Below, piece after piece: positions 25,418-38,400 of a DNA stretch of 64,000 nt. A model generated the notes under the pieces. The model made no database searches and was not told the origin of the DNA. It saw nothing but the letters and a program-made list of their open reading frames with translations. Both the position numbers and the translations under genes were made by a program. The first letter of the stretch is position 1, and every line of letters starts with the position of its first letter. Origin of the DNA: Asterias amurensis (taxonomy: Eukaryota > Echinodermata > Asteroidea > Forcipulatida > Asteriidae); NCBI RefSeq assembly GCF_032118995.1, contig NC_092650.1:18533501-18597500 (forward strand), written 5' to 3'.

Positions 25418-28400
25418 GACTTGTGTATGGTTGTGTAGTTTTCCATTGACTTGTGTATGGTTGTGTTGTTCCCATTGACTTGTGTACGGTAGTGTAATTT
25501 CCCATTGACTTGTGTATGGTTGTGTAGTTTCCCATTGAGTGGTGTACGGTTTTGTAGTTTCCCATTGACTTGTGTATGGTTGTGTGGTTTCCCATTGAGT
25601 TGCGTACGGTTGTGTAATAAATTTGAGTTGGAAACTTACCATAATTTTATAGTAATAACATGGTTGTGTAGTTTCCCTTTGACTTGTGTATGGTTGTATA
25701 GTTTCCCATTGACTTGTGTATGGTTGTGTAGTTTCCCATTGAGTTGTGTATGGTTGTGTAGATTCCCATTGACTTGTGTATGGTTGTGTAGTTTTCCATT
25801 GACTTGTGTATGGTTGTGTAGTTTCCCATTGACTTGTGTATGGTTGTGTAGTTTCCCATTGACTTGTGTATGGTTGTGTATTTTCCCATTGACTTGTGTA
25901 TGGTTGTGTAGTTTCCCATTGACTTGTGTATGGTTGTGTAGTTCCCATTGAGTTGTGTACAGTTGTGTAATTTCCCATTGACTTGTGTATGGTTGTGTAG
26001 TTTCCCATTGACTTGTGTATGGTTGTGTAGTTTCCCATTGAGTTGTGTACGGTTGTGTAGTTTCCCATTGTGTTGTGTATGGTTTTGTAGTTTCCCATTG
26101 ACTTGTGTATGGTTGTGTGGTTTCCCATTGAGTTGCGTACGGTTGTGTAATAAATTTGAGTTGGAAACTTACCATTATTTTATAGTAATAACATGGTTGT
26201 GTAGTTTCCCTTTGACTTGTGTATGGTTGTATAGTTTCCCATTGACTTGTGTATGGTTGTGTAGTTTCCCATTGAGTTGTGTATGGTTGTGTAGATTCCC
26301 ATTGACTTGTGTATGGTTGTGTAGTTTTCCATTGACTTGTGTATGGTTGTGTAGTTTCCCTTTGACTTGTGTATGGTTGTGTAGTTTCCCATTGACTTGT
26401 GTATGGTTGTGTATTTTCCCATTGACTTGTGTATGGTTGTGTAGTTTCCCATTGACTTGTGTATGGTTGTGTAGTTCCCATTGAGTTGTGTACAGTTGTG
26501 TAATTTCCCATTGACTTGTGTATGGTTGTGTAGTTTCCCATTGACTTGTGTATGGTTGTGTAGTTTCCCATTGAGTTGTGTACGGTTGTGTAGTTTCCCA
26601 TTGTGTTGTGTATGGTTGTGTAGTTTCCCATTGACTTGTGTATGGTTGTGTAGTTTCCCATTGAGTTGTGTACGGTTGTGTAGTTTCCCATTGTGTTGTG
26701 TATGGTTGTGTAGTTTCCCATTGACTTGTGTATGGTTGTGTAGTTTCCCATTGATTTGTGTATGGTTGTGTAGTTTCCCATTGACTTGTGTATGGTTGTG
26801 TAGTTTCCCATTGACCTGTGTATGGTTGTGTAGTTTCCCATTGACTTGTGTATGGTTGTGTAGTTTCCCATTGACTTGTGTATGGTTGTGTAGTTTCCCA
26901 TTGACTTGTGTATGTTGTGTAGTTTCCAATTGACTTGTGTATGGTTGTGTAGTTTCCCATTGACTTTTGTTTGGTTGTGTAGTTTCCCATTGACTTGTGT
27001 ATGGTTGTGTAGTTCCCCACTGACTTGTGTATGGTTGTGTAGTTTCCCATTGACTTGTGTATGGTTGTGTAGTTTCCCATTGACTTGTGTATGGTTGTGT
27101 AGTTTCCCATTGACTTGTGTATGGTTGTGTAGTTTCCAATTGACTTGTGTATGGTTGTGTAGTTTCCCATTGACTTGTGTATGGTTGTGTAGTTTCCCAT
27201 TGACTTGTGTATGGTTGTGTAGTTTCCCATTGACTTGTGTATGGTTGTGTAGTTTCCCATTGACTTGTGTATGGTTGTGTAGTTTCCCATTGACTTGTGT
27301 ATGGTTGTGTAGTTCCCATTGAGTTGTGTACGGTTGTGTAATTTCCCATTGACTTGTGTATGGTTGTGTAGTTCCCCATTGACTTGTGTATGGTTGTGTA
27401 GTTTCCCATTGAGTTGTGTATGGTTGTGTAGTTTCCCATTGACTTGTGTATGGTTGTAAAGTGTCCTACTGACTTGTGTATGGTTGTGTAGTTTCCCATT
27501 GACTTGTGTATGGTTGTGTAGTTTCCGATTGACTTGTGTATGGTTGTGTAGTTTTGCCATTGACTTGTGTATGGTTGTGTAGTTTCCCATTGACTTGTGT
27601 ATGGTTGTGTAGTTTCCCATTGAGTTGTATATGGTTGTGTAGTTTCCCCTTAACTTGTGTATGGTTGTGTAGTTTCCCATTGAGTTGTGTATAGTTGTGT
27701 AGATTCCCATTGACTTGTGTATGGTTGTGTAGTTTCCCATTGACTTGTGTATGGTTGTGTAGTTTCCCATTGACTTGTGTATGGTTGTGTAGTTTCCCAT
27801 TGACTTGTGTATGGTTGTGTAGTTTCCCATTGACTTGTGTATGGTTGTGTAGTTTCCCATTGAGTTGTGTATGGTTGTGTAGTTTCCTATTGACTTGTGT
27901 ATGGTTGTGTAGTTTCCCATTGACTTGTGTATGGTTGTGTAGTTTCCGATTGACTTGTGTATGGTTGTGTAGTTTCCCGTTGACTTGTGTATGGTTGTGT
28001 AGTTTCCCATTGACTTGTGTATGGTTGTGTAGTTTCCCATTGAGTTGTGTATGGTTGTGTAGTTTCCTATTGACTTGTGTATGGTTGTGTAGTTTCCCAT
28101 TGACTTGTGTATGGTTGTGTAGTTTCCGATTGACTTGTGTATGGTTGTGTAGTTTCCCGTTGACTTGTGTATGGTTGTGTAGTTTCCCATTGACTTGTGT
28201 ATGGTTGTGTAGTTCCCCATTGACTTGTGTATGGTTGTGTAGTTTCCCATTGACTTGTGTATGGTTGTGTAGTTTCCCATTGACTTGTGTATGGTTGTGT
28301 AGTTTCCCATTGACTTGTGTATGGTTGTGTAGTTTCCCATTGACTTGTGTATGGTTGTGTAGTTTCCCATTGACTTGTGTATGGTTGTGTAGTTCCCATT

Positions 28401-31400
28401 GAGTTGTGTACGGTTGTGTAATTTCCCACTGACTTGTGTATGGTTGTGAAGTTTCCCATTGACTTGTGTATGGTTGTGTAGTTTCCCATTGACTTGTTTA
28501 CGGTTGTGTAGTTTCCCATTGAGTTGTGTATGGTTATGTAGATTCCCATTGACTTGTGTATGGTTGTGTAGTTTCCCATTGAGTTGTGTATGGTTGTGTA
28601 GTTTCCCATTGACTTGTGTATGGTTGTGTAGTTTCCCGTTGACTTGTGTATGGTTGTGTATTTTCCCATTGACTTGTGTATAGTTGTGTAGTTTCCCATT
28701 GACTTGTGTATGGTTGTGTAGTTCCCATTGAGTTGTGTACAGTTGTGTAATTTCCCATTGACTTGTGTATGGTTGTGTAGTTTCCCATTGACTTGTGTAT
28801 GGTTGTGTAGTTTCCCATTGAGTTGTGTATGGTTGTGTAGTTTCCCATTGAGTTGTGTATGGTTGTGTAGTTTCCCATTAACTTGTGTATGGTTGTGTTG
28901 TTTCCCATTGACTTGTGATGGTTGTGTAGTTTCCCATTGACTTGTGTACGGTTGTGTAGTTTCCCATTGACTTGTGTATGGTTGTGTAGTTTCCCATTGA
29001 GTTGTGTATGGTTGTGTAGTTTCCCATTGACTTGTGTATGGTTGTGTAGTTTCCCATTGACTTGTGTATGGTTGTGTAGTTACCCATTGACTTGTGTATG
29101 GTTGTAAAGTGTCCTACTGACTTGTGTATGGTTGTGTAGTTTCCCATTGACTTGGGTATGGTTGTGTAGTTTCCCGTTAACTTGTGTATGGTTGTGTAGT
29201 TTCCCATTGCATTGTGTATGGTTGTGTAGTTTCCTATTTACTTGTGTATGGTTGTGTAGTTTCCCATTGACTTGTGTATGGTTGTGTAGTTTCCCATTGA
29301 CTTGTGTATGGTTGTGTAGTTTCCCATTGACTTGTATAGGGTTGTGTAGTTTCCCATTGACTTGTGTATGATTGTGTAGTTTGCCATTGACTTGTGTATG
29401 GTTGTGTAGTTTCCCATTGACTTGTGTATGGTTGTGTAGTTTCCCATTGACTTGTGTATGGTTGTGTAGTTTCCCATTGACTTTTGTATGATTGTGTAGT
29501 TTCCCATTGACTTGTGTATGGTTGTGTAGTTTCCCATTGACTTGTGGATGGTTGTGTAGTTTCCCATTTACTTGTGTATGTTGTGTAGTTTCCAATTGAC
29601 TTGTGTATGGTTGTGTAGTTTCCCATTGACTTGTGTATGGTTGTGTAGTTACCCATTGACTTGTGTATGGTTGTGTAGTTTCCCATTGACTTGTGTATGG
29701 TTGTGTAGTTTCCCATTGACTTGTGTATGGTTGTGTAGTTTCCCATTGACTTGTGTATGGTTGTGTAGTTCCCATTGAGTTGTGTACGGTTGTGTAGTTT
29801 CCCTTTGACTTGTGTATGGTTGTGTAGTTTCCCATTGACTTGTGTATGGTTGTGTAGTTACCCATTGACTTGTGTATGGTTGTAAAGTGTCCTACTGACT
29901 TGTGTATGGTTGTGTAGTTTCCCATTGACTTGTGTATGGTTGTGTAGTTTCCCGTTAACTTGTGTATGGTTGTGTAGTTTCCCATTGCATTGTGTATGGT
30001 TGTGTAGTTTCCCATTGACTTGGGTATGGTTGTGTAGTTTCCCGTTAGCTTGTGTATGGTTGTGTAGTTTCCCATTGCATTGTGTATGGTTGTGTAGTTT
30101 CCTATTTACTTGTGTATGATTGTGTAGTTTCCCATTGACTTGTGTATGGTTGTGTAGTTTCCGATTGACTTGTGTATGGTTGTGTAGTTTCCCATTGACT
30201 TGTATAGGGTTGTGTAGTTTCCCATTGACTTGTGTATGATTGTGTAGTTTGCCATTGACTTGTGTATGGTTGTGTAGTTTCCCATTGACTTGTGTATGGT
30301 TGTGTAGTTTCCCATTGACTTGTGTATGGTTGTGTAGTTTCCCATTGACTTTTGTATGATTGTGTATTTTCCCATTGACTTGTGTATGGTTGTGTAGTTT
30401 CCCATTGACTTGTGTATGGTTGTGTAGTTTCCCATTGACTTGTGTATGTTGTGTAGTTTCCAATTGACTTGTGTATGGTTGTGTAGTTTCCCATTGACTT
30501 GTGTATGGTTGTGTAGTTTCCCATTGACTTGTGTATGGTTGTGTAGTTACCCATTGACTTGTGTATGGTTGTAAAGTGTCCTACTGACTTGTGTATGGTT
30601 GTGTAGTTTCCCATTGACTTGTGGATGGTTGTGTAGTTTCCCGTTAACTTGTGTATGGTTGTGTAGTTTCCCATTGCATTGTGTATGGTTGTGTAGTTTC
30701 CTATTGACTTGTGTATGGTTGTGTAGTTTCCGATTGACTTGTGTATGGTTGTGTAGTTTCCCGTTGACTTGTATAGGGTTGTGTAGTTTCCCATTGACTT
30801 GTGTATGATTGTGTAGTTTCCCATTGACTTGTGTATGGTTGTGTAGTTTCCCATTGACTTGTGTATGGTTTTGTAGTTTCCCATTGACTTGTGTATGGTT
30901 GTGTAGTTTCCCGTTGACCTGTGTATGGTTTTGTAGTTTCCCATTGACTTTTGTATGGTTGTGTAGTTTCCCATTGACTTGTGTATGGTTGTGTAGTTCC
31001 CCATTGACTTGTGTATGGTTGTGTAGTTTCCCATTGACTTGTGTATGGTTGTGTAGTTTCCCATTGACTTGTGTATGTTGTGTAGTTTCCAATTGACTTG
31101 TGTATGGTTGTGTAGTTTCCCTTTGACTTGTGTATGGTTGTGTAGTTTCCCATTGACTTGTGTATGGTTGTGTAGTTTCCCATTGACTTGTGTATGGTTG
31201 TGTAGTTTCCCATTGACTTGTGTATGGTTGTGTAGTTTCCCATTGACTTGTGTATGGTTGTGTAGTTTCCCATTGACTTGTGTATTGTTGTGTAGTTTCC
31301 CATTGACTTGTGTATGGTTGTGTAGTTTTCCATTGACTTGTGTATGGTTGTGTAGTTCCCATTGAGTTGTGTACGGTTGTGTAATTTCCCATTGACTTGT

Positions 31401-31664
31401 GTATGGTTGTGTAGTTTCCCATTGACTTGTGTATGGTTGTGTAGTTTCCCATTGAGTTGTGTACGGTTGTGTAGTTTCCCATTGAGTTGTGTATGGTTGT
31501 GTAGTTTCCCATTGAGTTGCGTACGGTTGTGTAGTTAATTTGAGTTGGAAACTTACCATAATTTTATAATAATAACATACCTCGAGAATTTGCTGACTGA
31601 GTGAAAACTAAACTGATGCCAATCCATTATCTTGGTGATTTTTTAGCAATCGTGTCTCTGTCTC

Positions 31665-31693
31665 TCCCCCCCCCTCCCCCCCCCCCCCCCCCT
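31665..31693. repeat. Poly-C tract
   Basis: A run of C broken by one T, just downstream of the minisatellite, preceded by GTCTCTGTCTCT. Confidence 0.95.
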
Positions 31694-32339
31694 CTGCTCT
31701 TTACGTCCGCAGCCGCCTTGAAGAGAAAACGCCACGGGTCGTCGGAATAAGTTAGTATAGGTAACAAATATTCATGATTCTCATCTTGACTGATGAAGAG
31801 GAAACGACACGGACAAGAGACTAAGCAAGCACTGGTTCCAACAGCACATACATTGTTCGTAAACCAAATGAGAAACAGGGAACCAGCGGCAGTTACCATA
31901 GAACGTGCATGGTTGTAGTTCGTGGTTTAGCTTCATACGTCTGTTCTGTTATAATTATATCTCATCCAGTTCCCGTGTTATGTATAAAAATAGACGTTGA
32001 GTCACGTTGGCCCAACCAGTGCAAAAGGCTGCCTTGGGGATGGGCGCCCCCTTGCTGTAGGCAATAAGGTTTGTATTATTACAGTATGTAGATCTAAGCA
32101 CAATGACCTGCTGCCTCGGATTGGTGGTTGCTGGTTCGAGTCCCACAGGAGCTGGGTCAAATGAGATCGTATTTATATAGTGCATACAATATTACTGTTG
32201 CAGTTTAGCACTATTGTAAAGCCGCAGCACTGACCTTTAATCGTACGGTACAGTACAGCTAGCATTATATGCAAACCGCGATATTTGTGTTTGTGTGCGC
32301 TCGATATATTGATAGCTGTATATTGTTGTTTATTTGTTG
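31694..32339. other. Spacer with a possible tRNA-derived SINE piece
   Basis: At about 32,120-32,150, GGTGGTTGCTGGTTCGAGTCCCACAG-type sequence (in short: GGTTCGAGTCCCAC) resembles a polymerase III B box. No cloverleaf can be completed. Otherwise nothing is recognised. Confidence 0.4.
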
Positions 32340-32428
32340 CCCGTGCGGCGTCCTATCGTGAATTGGCGGTTAATTCAAAATGGCGGCGCCCGTCAGGAAC
32401 AGGAATTATCAGAACACTGCCGTTCAGG
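32340..32428 (+). promoter_or_regulatory. Likely HAUS4 promoter-proximal region and first exon
   Basis: Locally GC- and CpG-richer than its surroundings (CCGTGCGGCGTCC, AATGGCGGCGCCCGTC). It contains an ATG in a good context (CAAAATGGCG) at 32,380 and a splice donor CAGG|GTAAAA at 32,428/32,429. No TATA box is obvious. Confidence 0.5.
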
Positions 32429-35400
32429 GTAAAATACTTTCGATATGCCTCTTCAACTCATAACAGTTAAGCAGGGTTAGCACCCAAAATGAAGCCTTCG
32501 TGTTTATGGTTACATGTTGTTCTGATTATAATCATTAGAAATGGTACGGTGACCACTGAATGATGAATTTTTATTTACATGATGATCATCATGATCATGA
32601 TGAAACTGCCGGAACTGCCTGCCCATTTTTACTTTCAAAATTCAGTCATTACGACTGATGATAAAAGACATCATTCATTATAATCATTGCATAGAGGTGA
32701 GAATCCTACCTCAATGAATGATATAATTATAAAATATAGTTAGTTTTACATGTGGTTTGGTCACAATAACACATACAAAGTGGGGTAGGGCAGATACTGT
32801 CTTTGACATTTTATTATCAATGTTGGCGACATGCTTTATTCTAAACTTAGCTATCTACTCATTATTCTAGCTGCTTATAATAGTTGCGATAACATAATCC
32901 TCTTCCCGACAGCGTGGCGAAGAAGGGTTCTGTTAATGCAACTAGCTGCTTAAATGGGTGAATGCCTCTAGAAACTTTAAGGCTCCTAACGGGGGAGGGA
33001 GCCTTATATCGTAGGCGGTCCTGTTTTTGTTTTAACCCTCAAATCACGGTACGGTCTTTACGTCATTACGCGCGATGTAAACAACCCCTGGATACAAAGT
33101 TACATTTTCTACTTGCAAAACATTGACTCTCCTCTCTGTTGACCAAACTTAAGAGATAGATAATGCTCCACCAATATTAAGTTGTACTTGTAAATACAAA
33201 AGCTTTGGGTTTTTCCACTTTTTCTACAATTCCCGATGATCAAATTACATGACTCGAATTTCAGCTGAGCAATGATGCTGCGGTAACCGGGCTGTATGTA
33301 ATAACCTTGAGATTACCATTTTATTTATTAAGACTCTATAATGCGGAGGAAGAAATTTGAAGAATAATAGACAAGATTTAAATTTTTCTTTGGTTTTTGT
33401 TATCTCCGTTCAGTAAATATGAGCTTGCCAGTGCACCTCACAGCAAGAGATAGTGAGCAATATCCAGAGCTAGTCGGGCTCCTTGGCAGCCTCTCCCAAC
33501 ACATCACAGAAAATGGAGTCAGTTTACCACTTCAGAAGGACCTCAGTCAGGTATGATGGGCAGAATATTCCCGAACTCTGACTGACCTTTCAGCAGCCAT
33601 CTTGGGTTTCCTCTCTTTCAAAACCCCCTTTTCGAAACCCTGGTTTCGGCTTAGGATTCGGCATCAGGCTCCAATCTCTCATCTGAAGCCCTGACTAAGC
33701 ACGCACAATTGTCAAAACAGCCAAAGCCCTGGTTTCGAATAGGACTAAAGTTGTGTAACCAAAAGGCTGAAAAAGCCTAAATTAGTCTGCCCCCCCCCCT
33801 TCAAGGTTCCCTTTAATGCTTATGCAATGCACACAGGGATTGTGTCATGATAAAACCATATGGCTGTGAAACCACATCCTAGTCGGCTTTAGCACTGTCT
33901 AACAGGCACCATCAGCCTGTATGGTTTGAAGTCCCACAGTAAAAGTGTACAACTTCACAATTACTTGCGAAGCCCAATCCTGGTCAGAACATTCTCGTCA
34001 CCGCAGTTCAACCGAACTTGCAAGAAGGCTCAACCTATGACCAAAGCTTAAACATGTTTCTGGTTGGGGTCGCCAAAATGCACCCCCTAAGGTATTTTGG
34101 ACTGTCTTCTGTAGTTCTCAATCAACACTCATTTCTCAATTTACAGGCAGAGGAATCACTGAAACGAGAGAAACAGTCTTATCTACAGTTCCACATCCTC
34201 CATCATGAGCTCAAGGAATTCATCATGGATCATGATATCGCCAGCCATGATGTGGCGCCAAGCTCTGCTTCATCCCAGGTCTGGACCGATTTTCATTTTA
34301 AAAACAAGACTTTATCAGGGTTCTTGGTTTGACATGCGCTTTTCACTGAATAATGCGCTTTTCACTGAATAACGCACAGTGACATTGACCACCAAAATGG
34401 CGCATCCAAGATTATTCTGGTGATGACATCAGGTGAATCGAGTCAATACCAACAAATCGAACCGAAACCTAACAATGTCATAGTACAGTGTCCACCATAC
34501 CTCGAAATGGCTTATATGAATTGTCTGAGCATGGAGCTATGGTCTGAGACTCCAATGGCATTTCACCAGTAAATAAACAATCCTGGTGCTGCCAACTATT
34601 ATTAGTTCACCCACTTATAACTTTAAAACAATAGTCCGTTTGTTCTTTTCTGCAGTTCCACGAAGCAGTCAAACATTGTCTGTACACAGCCGAGGCAGCG
34701 GACTATGTACATCCCAACCCCAGCACCTCCACAGGGACAGAGGAACCCTGCACACTGCTCGGTCTGACCAAGGAGCAACTCAACAGAGCTAACCCACACA
34801 ACAAGGTAGTCAGTTTACCTTAAAGCCATTATACACTTTCGGAACAGAAAAAAAAAAAATCACAGATTTACAAATAACTTACAGGGTTTACAGAAGGTAA
34901 TGGTGAAAGACTTGTCTTGAACTCATGTTCCATGAAGTGCTTTACTTTTTGAGAAAACATTAAAACAATTATCAATTCTCGATATCGAGAATTATGGATA
35001 TATTTTAAGCACATGTCATGACACGGTCGAAACGTGCAGAAACAGGGGTGGGTTTTCTCATTATTTTCTCCCGACTCCGATGACCGATTGAGCCTAAAAG
35101 TTCACAGGTTTGTTATTTTATAAAGTTGTGATACACGAAGTGTGGGCCTTAGGACAATAATGTTTACCGAAAGTGTCCAATGGCTTTAAATCACAACTTG
35201 GAATAGTTTGAATCCCATCCGAGTAATATGCCTGTGATTTGTTTTCTCTCAGAACTCAGGAAAGAACCGAGTATACCAGGCATGTAAGCTTTGTTTTTGA
35301 AAGGGCTAGGGCACCAAGGTATTTTTTCCTTGGTAAAGGGCACCCTATGAGGAAATTGTAAATTTCTACTGGAGCAGTTCAAGGGCACCAAGGCAATAAC

Positions 35401-38400
35401 CAGTGGTATGGAGGCAATCGCCCTCGTTGCCTCTGTAAATTATCACGCCTGGTATACAGTGCTCACACACACACCGGAAATGAATATTGTTTATCCCTGA
35501 CGCAAATTTAACATCTATTTGGACACATTTAGTCGACCCGTACTTGACCATTTAGAAGTCTAGTCAAACCACTTCTGCCTTCTGCCTTTATACTATAGTG
35601 TCACTTGTTCCCTTCTTCGCTTTACACAATTGTTAGAGCACATAACAAGCTATCAGGACTGTGGAAGAAATCGTGGTCCTGAGGCTGGTTCCAAACGGTT
35701 GACCACAAATTCAGTCAAAGAATGACTTCTGAGTTGACTGCCAAATGCTATTACCATTGTTGCATTTAGAGTGGTTAGAGTTTTTTCATCAATAAAAAGT
35801 GCACCATCAAAGCAAATAAAGTTCTTTTTCTGTTTGTGATTTGTGATGCTCAGAGACTGAAAGCCTTGCAGCAGCAGTTAATCCCCAAAATTGAAGACAG
35901 ACTCCGAAGGAAATGCGAGGAGCTGGTGGGGTTCCATCACTCCCAACCTGACAACGGTAAGTCTTACCCAGGGACAAACAAAGACGTTTAAATCAGACAA
36001 CACAATTTTGCTAATCACTTCTCGGCAAAAGCCCCAAAATCAGCAGGGAACAAACAGTGCAAAACATTATGAATATTTTTAGCCGGTAACCCTTCTGTGC
36101 ATTTGATACTCAAGCAATCAGTCAATCAATCAGAAGACATTTATATAGTGCCGAATTCAACACAAAATTATTCTAAAGACAATTACATGAAATTAATTAC
36201 AATACACTTGTTGAAAAAGATAACATTTGAGCAGTTTCTTGCAAATTTTTCATAGTCTGGGCCTCTTTGGTGGGACTTTTAAGAGTGTTCCTTTCTTTTG
36301 GTCCACAGTAGGAGAGTGAGCGATCTGCAAGTGTACCTTTTGTATTTTTGTACACAATTCTCAGTCGCTGTTCTGTTGTTGTGTACATATGGTTTTCATG
36401 TTGCTGGCAATTGGGGTTTCTTTCCTGCCTCATTTTTATTTTCAATGTTTTTAAAATGTGTACCGTTAAGTATATTGCATTGTTGTTTTAAAGTAAATTT
36501 TATGGTTGTTTTCAAGTGTATTTATATTCAACTTGACGACAGCTAGAACAAGCTAGTCGAAACATTGAGACCAATCCAAGAACTGACTCCGCGGTAGTGC
36601 AGTAAATTACAATCCTATAAGCTAAAGTAGTAGTCCCAGCCAATTTTCTATACCTTCTGCCCAGGTAGTAGTTAAAAAGCAGGACAGTTCTTTTCAGAAT
36701 TGAGAAGTCTCCCGAACAATCCAATAAATCTACTCCGCGGTAGTAGAATATAGAAAGACAGTTCTCTAAAGAACAAACTCTACCTGCCAAGTAGATACAC
36801 ACACATGGTGTTTAGCAAGCCAAATATAAATTAAATCCAACTTCTTTTATACAATGAGGTTGCGAATAAAATGCTATTCTGTTCTATTTTAGAGGGTGGT
36901 CAGATGGCGTTTGCTAAGGCGACCAGACTGCCTGATCTACTGCAGAGTGAATGCACGAAGCTGGATGAAGAGAGACAGAAACTGAAGCTCGACAGAGCTC
37001 AGAGGGATAAACATTTCTGGCAGTACTATCAGGTATAGTCCCATTGCAAAACCCAGAGCGCACTTTGCTGTCCTTTTTTGGGTGTCAAAAACGTGCACAC
37101 AAAAGGATGGTACAAAAGGATGGTACATGTGTTAACGCACCTCCAAACAGAGCATGCCCACCATTTCTGACTTTTCGAAAAGTCTGTTCCTTTTGTGCAC
37201 GTTTTGACACACAAAATGGCGGACAGGAGTTGCTGCGCTAGGGTCTATTGGGCTCAAATTACTGCTTCATTAACGCTAACCCTCACATGAGTCTTTCAAA
37301 ATCATATGCGAGTTTTAAAGATTTTTGAGGATTCAGACATTTATTTGGACAATGGAATGCTGACACAATTTTTTTCAAAAACCTACTGGAAGATTTGATG
37401 ATTTTAGTGGATTCCAAGGCACCTACCTACACTCATATTGGTTGATTTTGGAGAATTGAGGCAGTAGGGATCCTACATAAACTCTGCTTATCTTCTGTGA
37501 GTAGTTTTAAGGAAACTGTTAATACACTGTTCACACAAGCTTAATAAAGTATTGTTCTGTTTTCTCTCACAGGATATGTTTATGTATACTAAATTTCTTT
37601 CTATTCTATTTCCGATTTACTGGGCCATGAGCCTTTTTGTAAAAGACACTGGCATATAATATATATTCATATTATAATTATAAAGGCTGTGCGAGCTTAG
37701 GTATCCCATAGACCTTTATCATGTTGCAGTCATCTTGAATTTCTCCCATTGATATCAATGTTGAACCAAACCGAGGCTGGAAGAACAAAATAGTCTGGTT
37801 CCTATTAGCAAAATGAATATATTTTTTTTTTTTTTTCAATTGTTTTTTTTATGCAAGTCGCCTGACACACAAGGCCTGAAGGCCACTTCAAGGTGTGGGC
37901 TACAATTATTTTGTCCAGAGGCCATTGCCACCTACTCCTAGGGCTGAAACAGGGTTACCCCTTTCACAGTCCATACATTCATTATTGTCATTCGATATGA
38001 GGAACATGACCAATACAAGATGGAGACAGCATGGTAAAGGTTTATTGCATAGAGTTATATATAAGAACTAGAGGGCGCACTGGCCCATATACGCAGGCCG
38101 CCATTTTCTAAGTTGACAAAACTGGCATCTTTAGCGTGTGTTTGTGCGGCCATTTTGTAAGTTGAACAAAACAGCATCGCGTAGCGTTCAATAAACACAA
38201 ACTCCAACTTGTGTTTCATATTCAACGCGCGTACATAATGGCGCCAGCGTGTCTCCTTGTGGTCCCGTCGCCTTTGTGCAAGAAGCATCACCTGTGCGTG
38301 CTCTAGTTCTTATATATAACCCTATGGTTTATTGACAGTCTTCCAAACCATGCTAAGAATCAGGGGCCAATTTCATAGCGCTGCTAAGCACAAAAATTTG

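Larger units (their letters stand above)
19104..31538. repeat. 12.4-kb minisatellite, 30-bp unit, about 410 copies
   Basis: The plus-strand unit starts GTGTAGTTTCCCATTGAC and continues TTGTGTATGGTT. Units vary at a few positions (GACTTG, GAGTTG, GCATTG; TATGG or TACGG; TTTCCC, TTTTCC, TTCCC) and a few are 29 or 31 bp. The array is interrupted five times by a copy of the right-flank sequence (about 21,719-21,764, 22,745-22,790, 24,801-24,846, 25,617-25,662, 26,151-26,195), each reading AAATTTGAGTTGGAAACTTA... to AATAACATGG. The native flank at 31,535-31,578 has the same text. Because 30 is a multiple of 3 and the unit has no stop in any minus-strand frame, very long open frames appear. They switch frames at each indel and are not genes. 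Confidence 0.97.

Noticed and set aside
19096-28699. Very long minus-strand open frames (up to 1,569 codons) in the minisatellite, possibly a repetitive secreted protein
   Set aside because: All three minus frames are open in the unit, the apparent protein changes frame at every indel, and no start, signal peptide or splice context was found.
19104-31538. CRISPR-like array (30-bp repeats)
   Set aside because: Units are contiguous with no unique spacers, and the DNA is eukaryotic.
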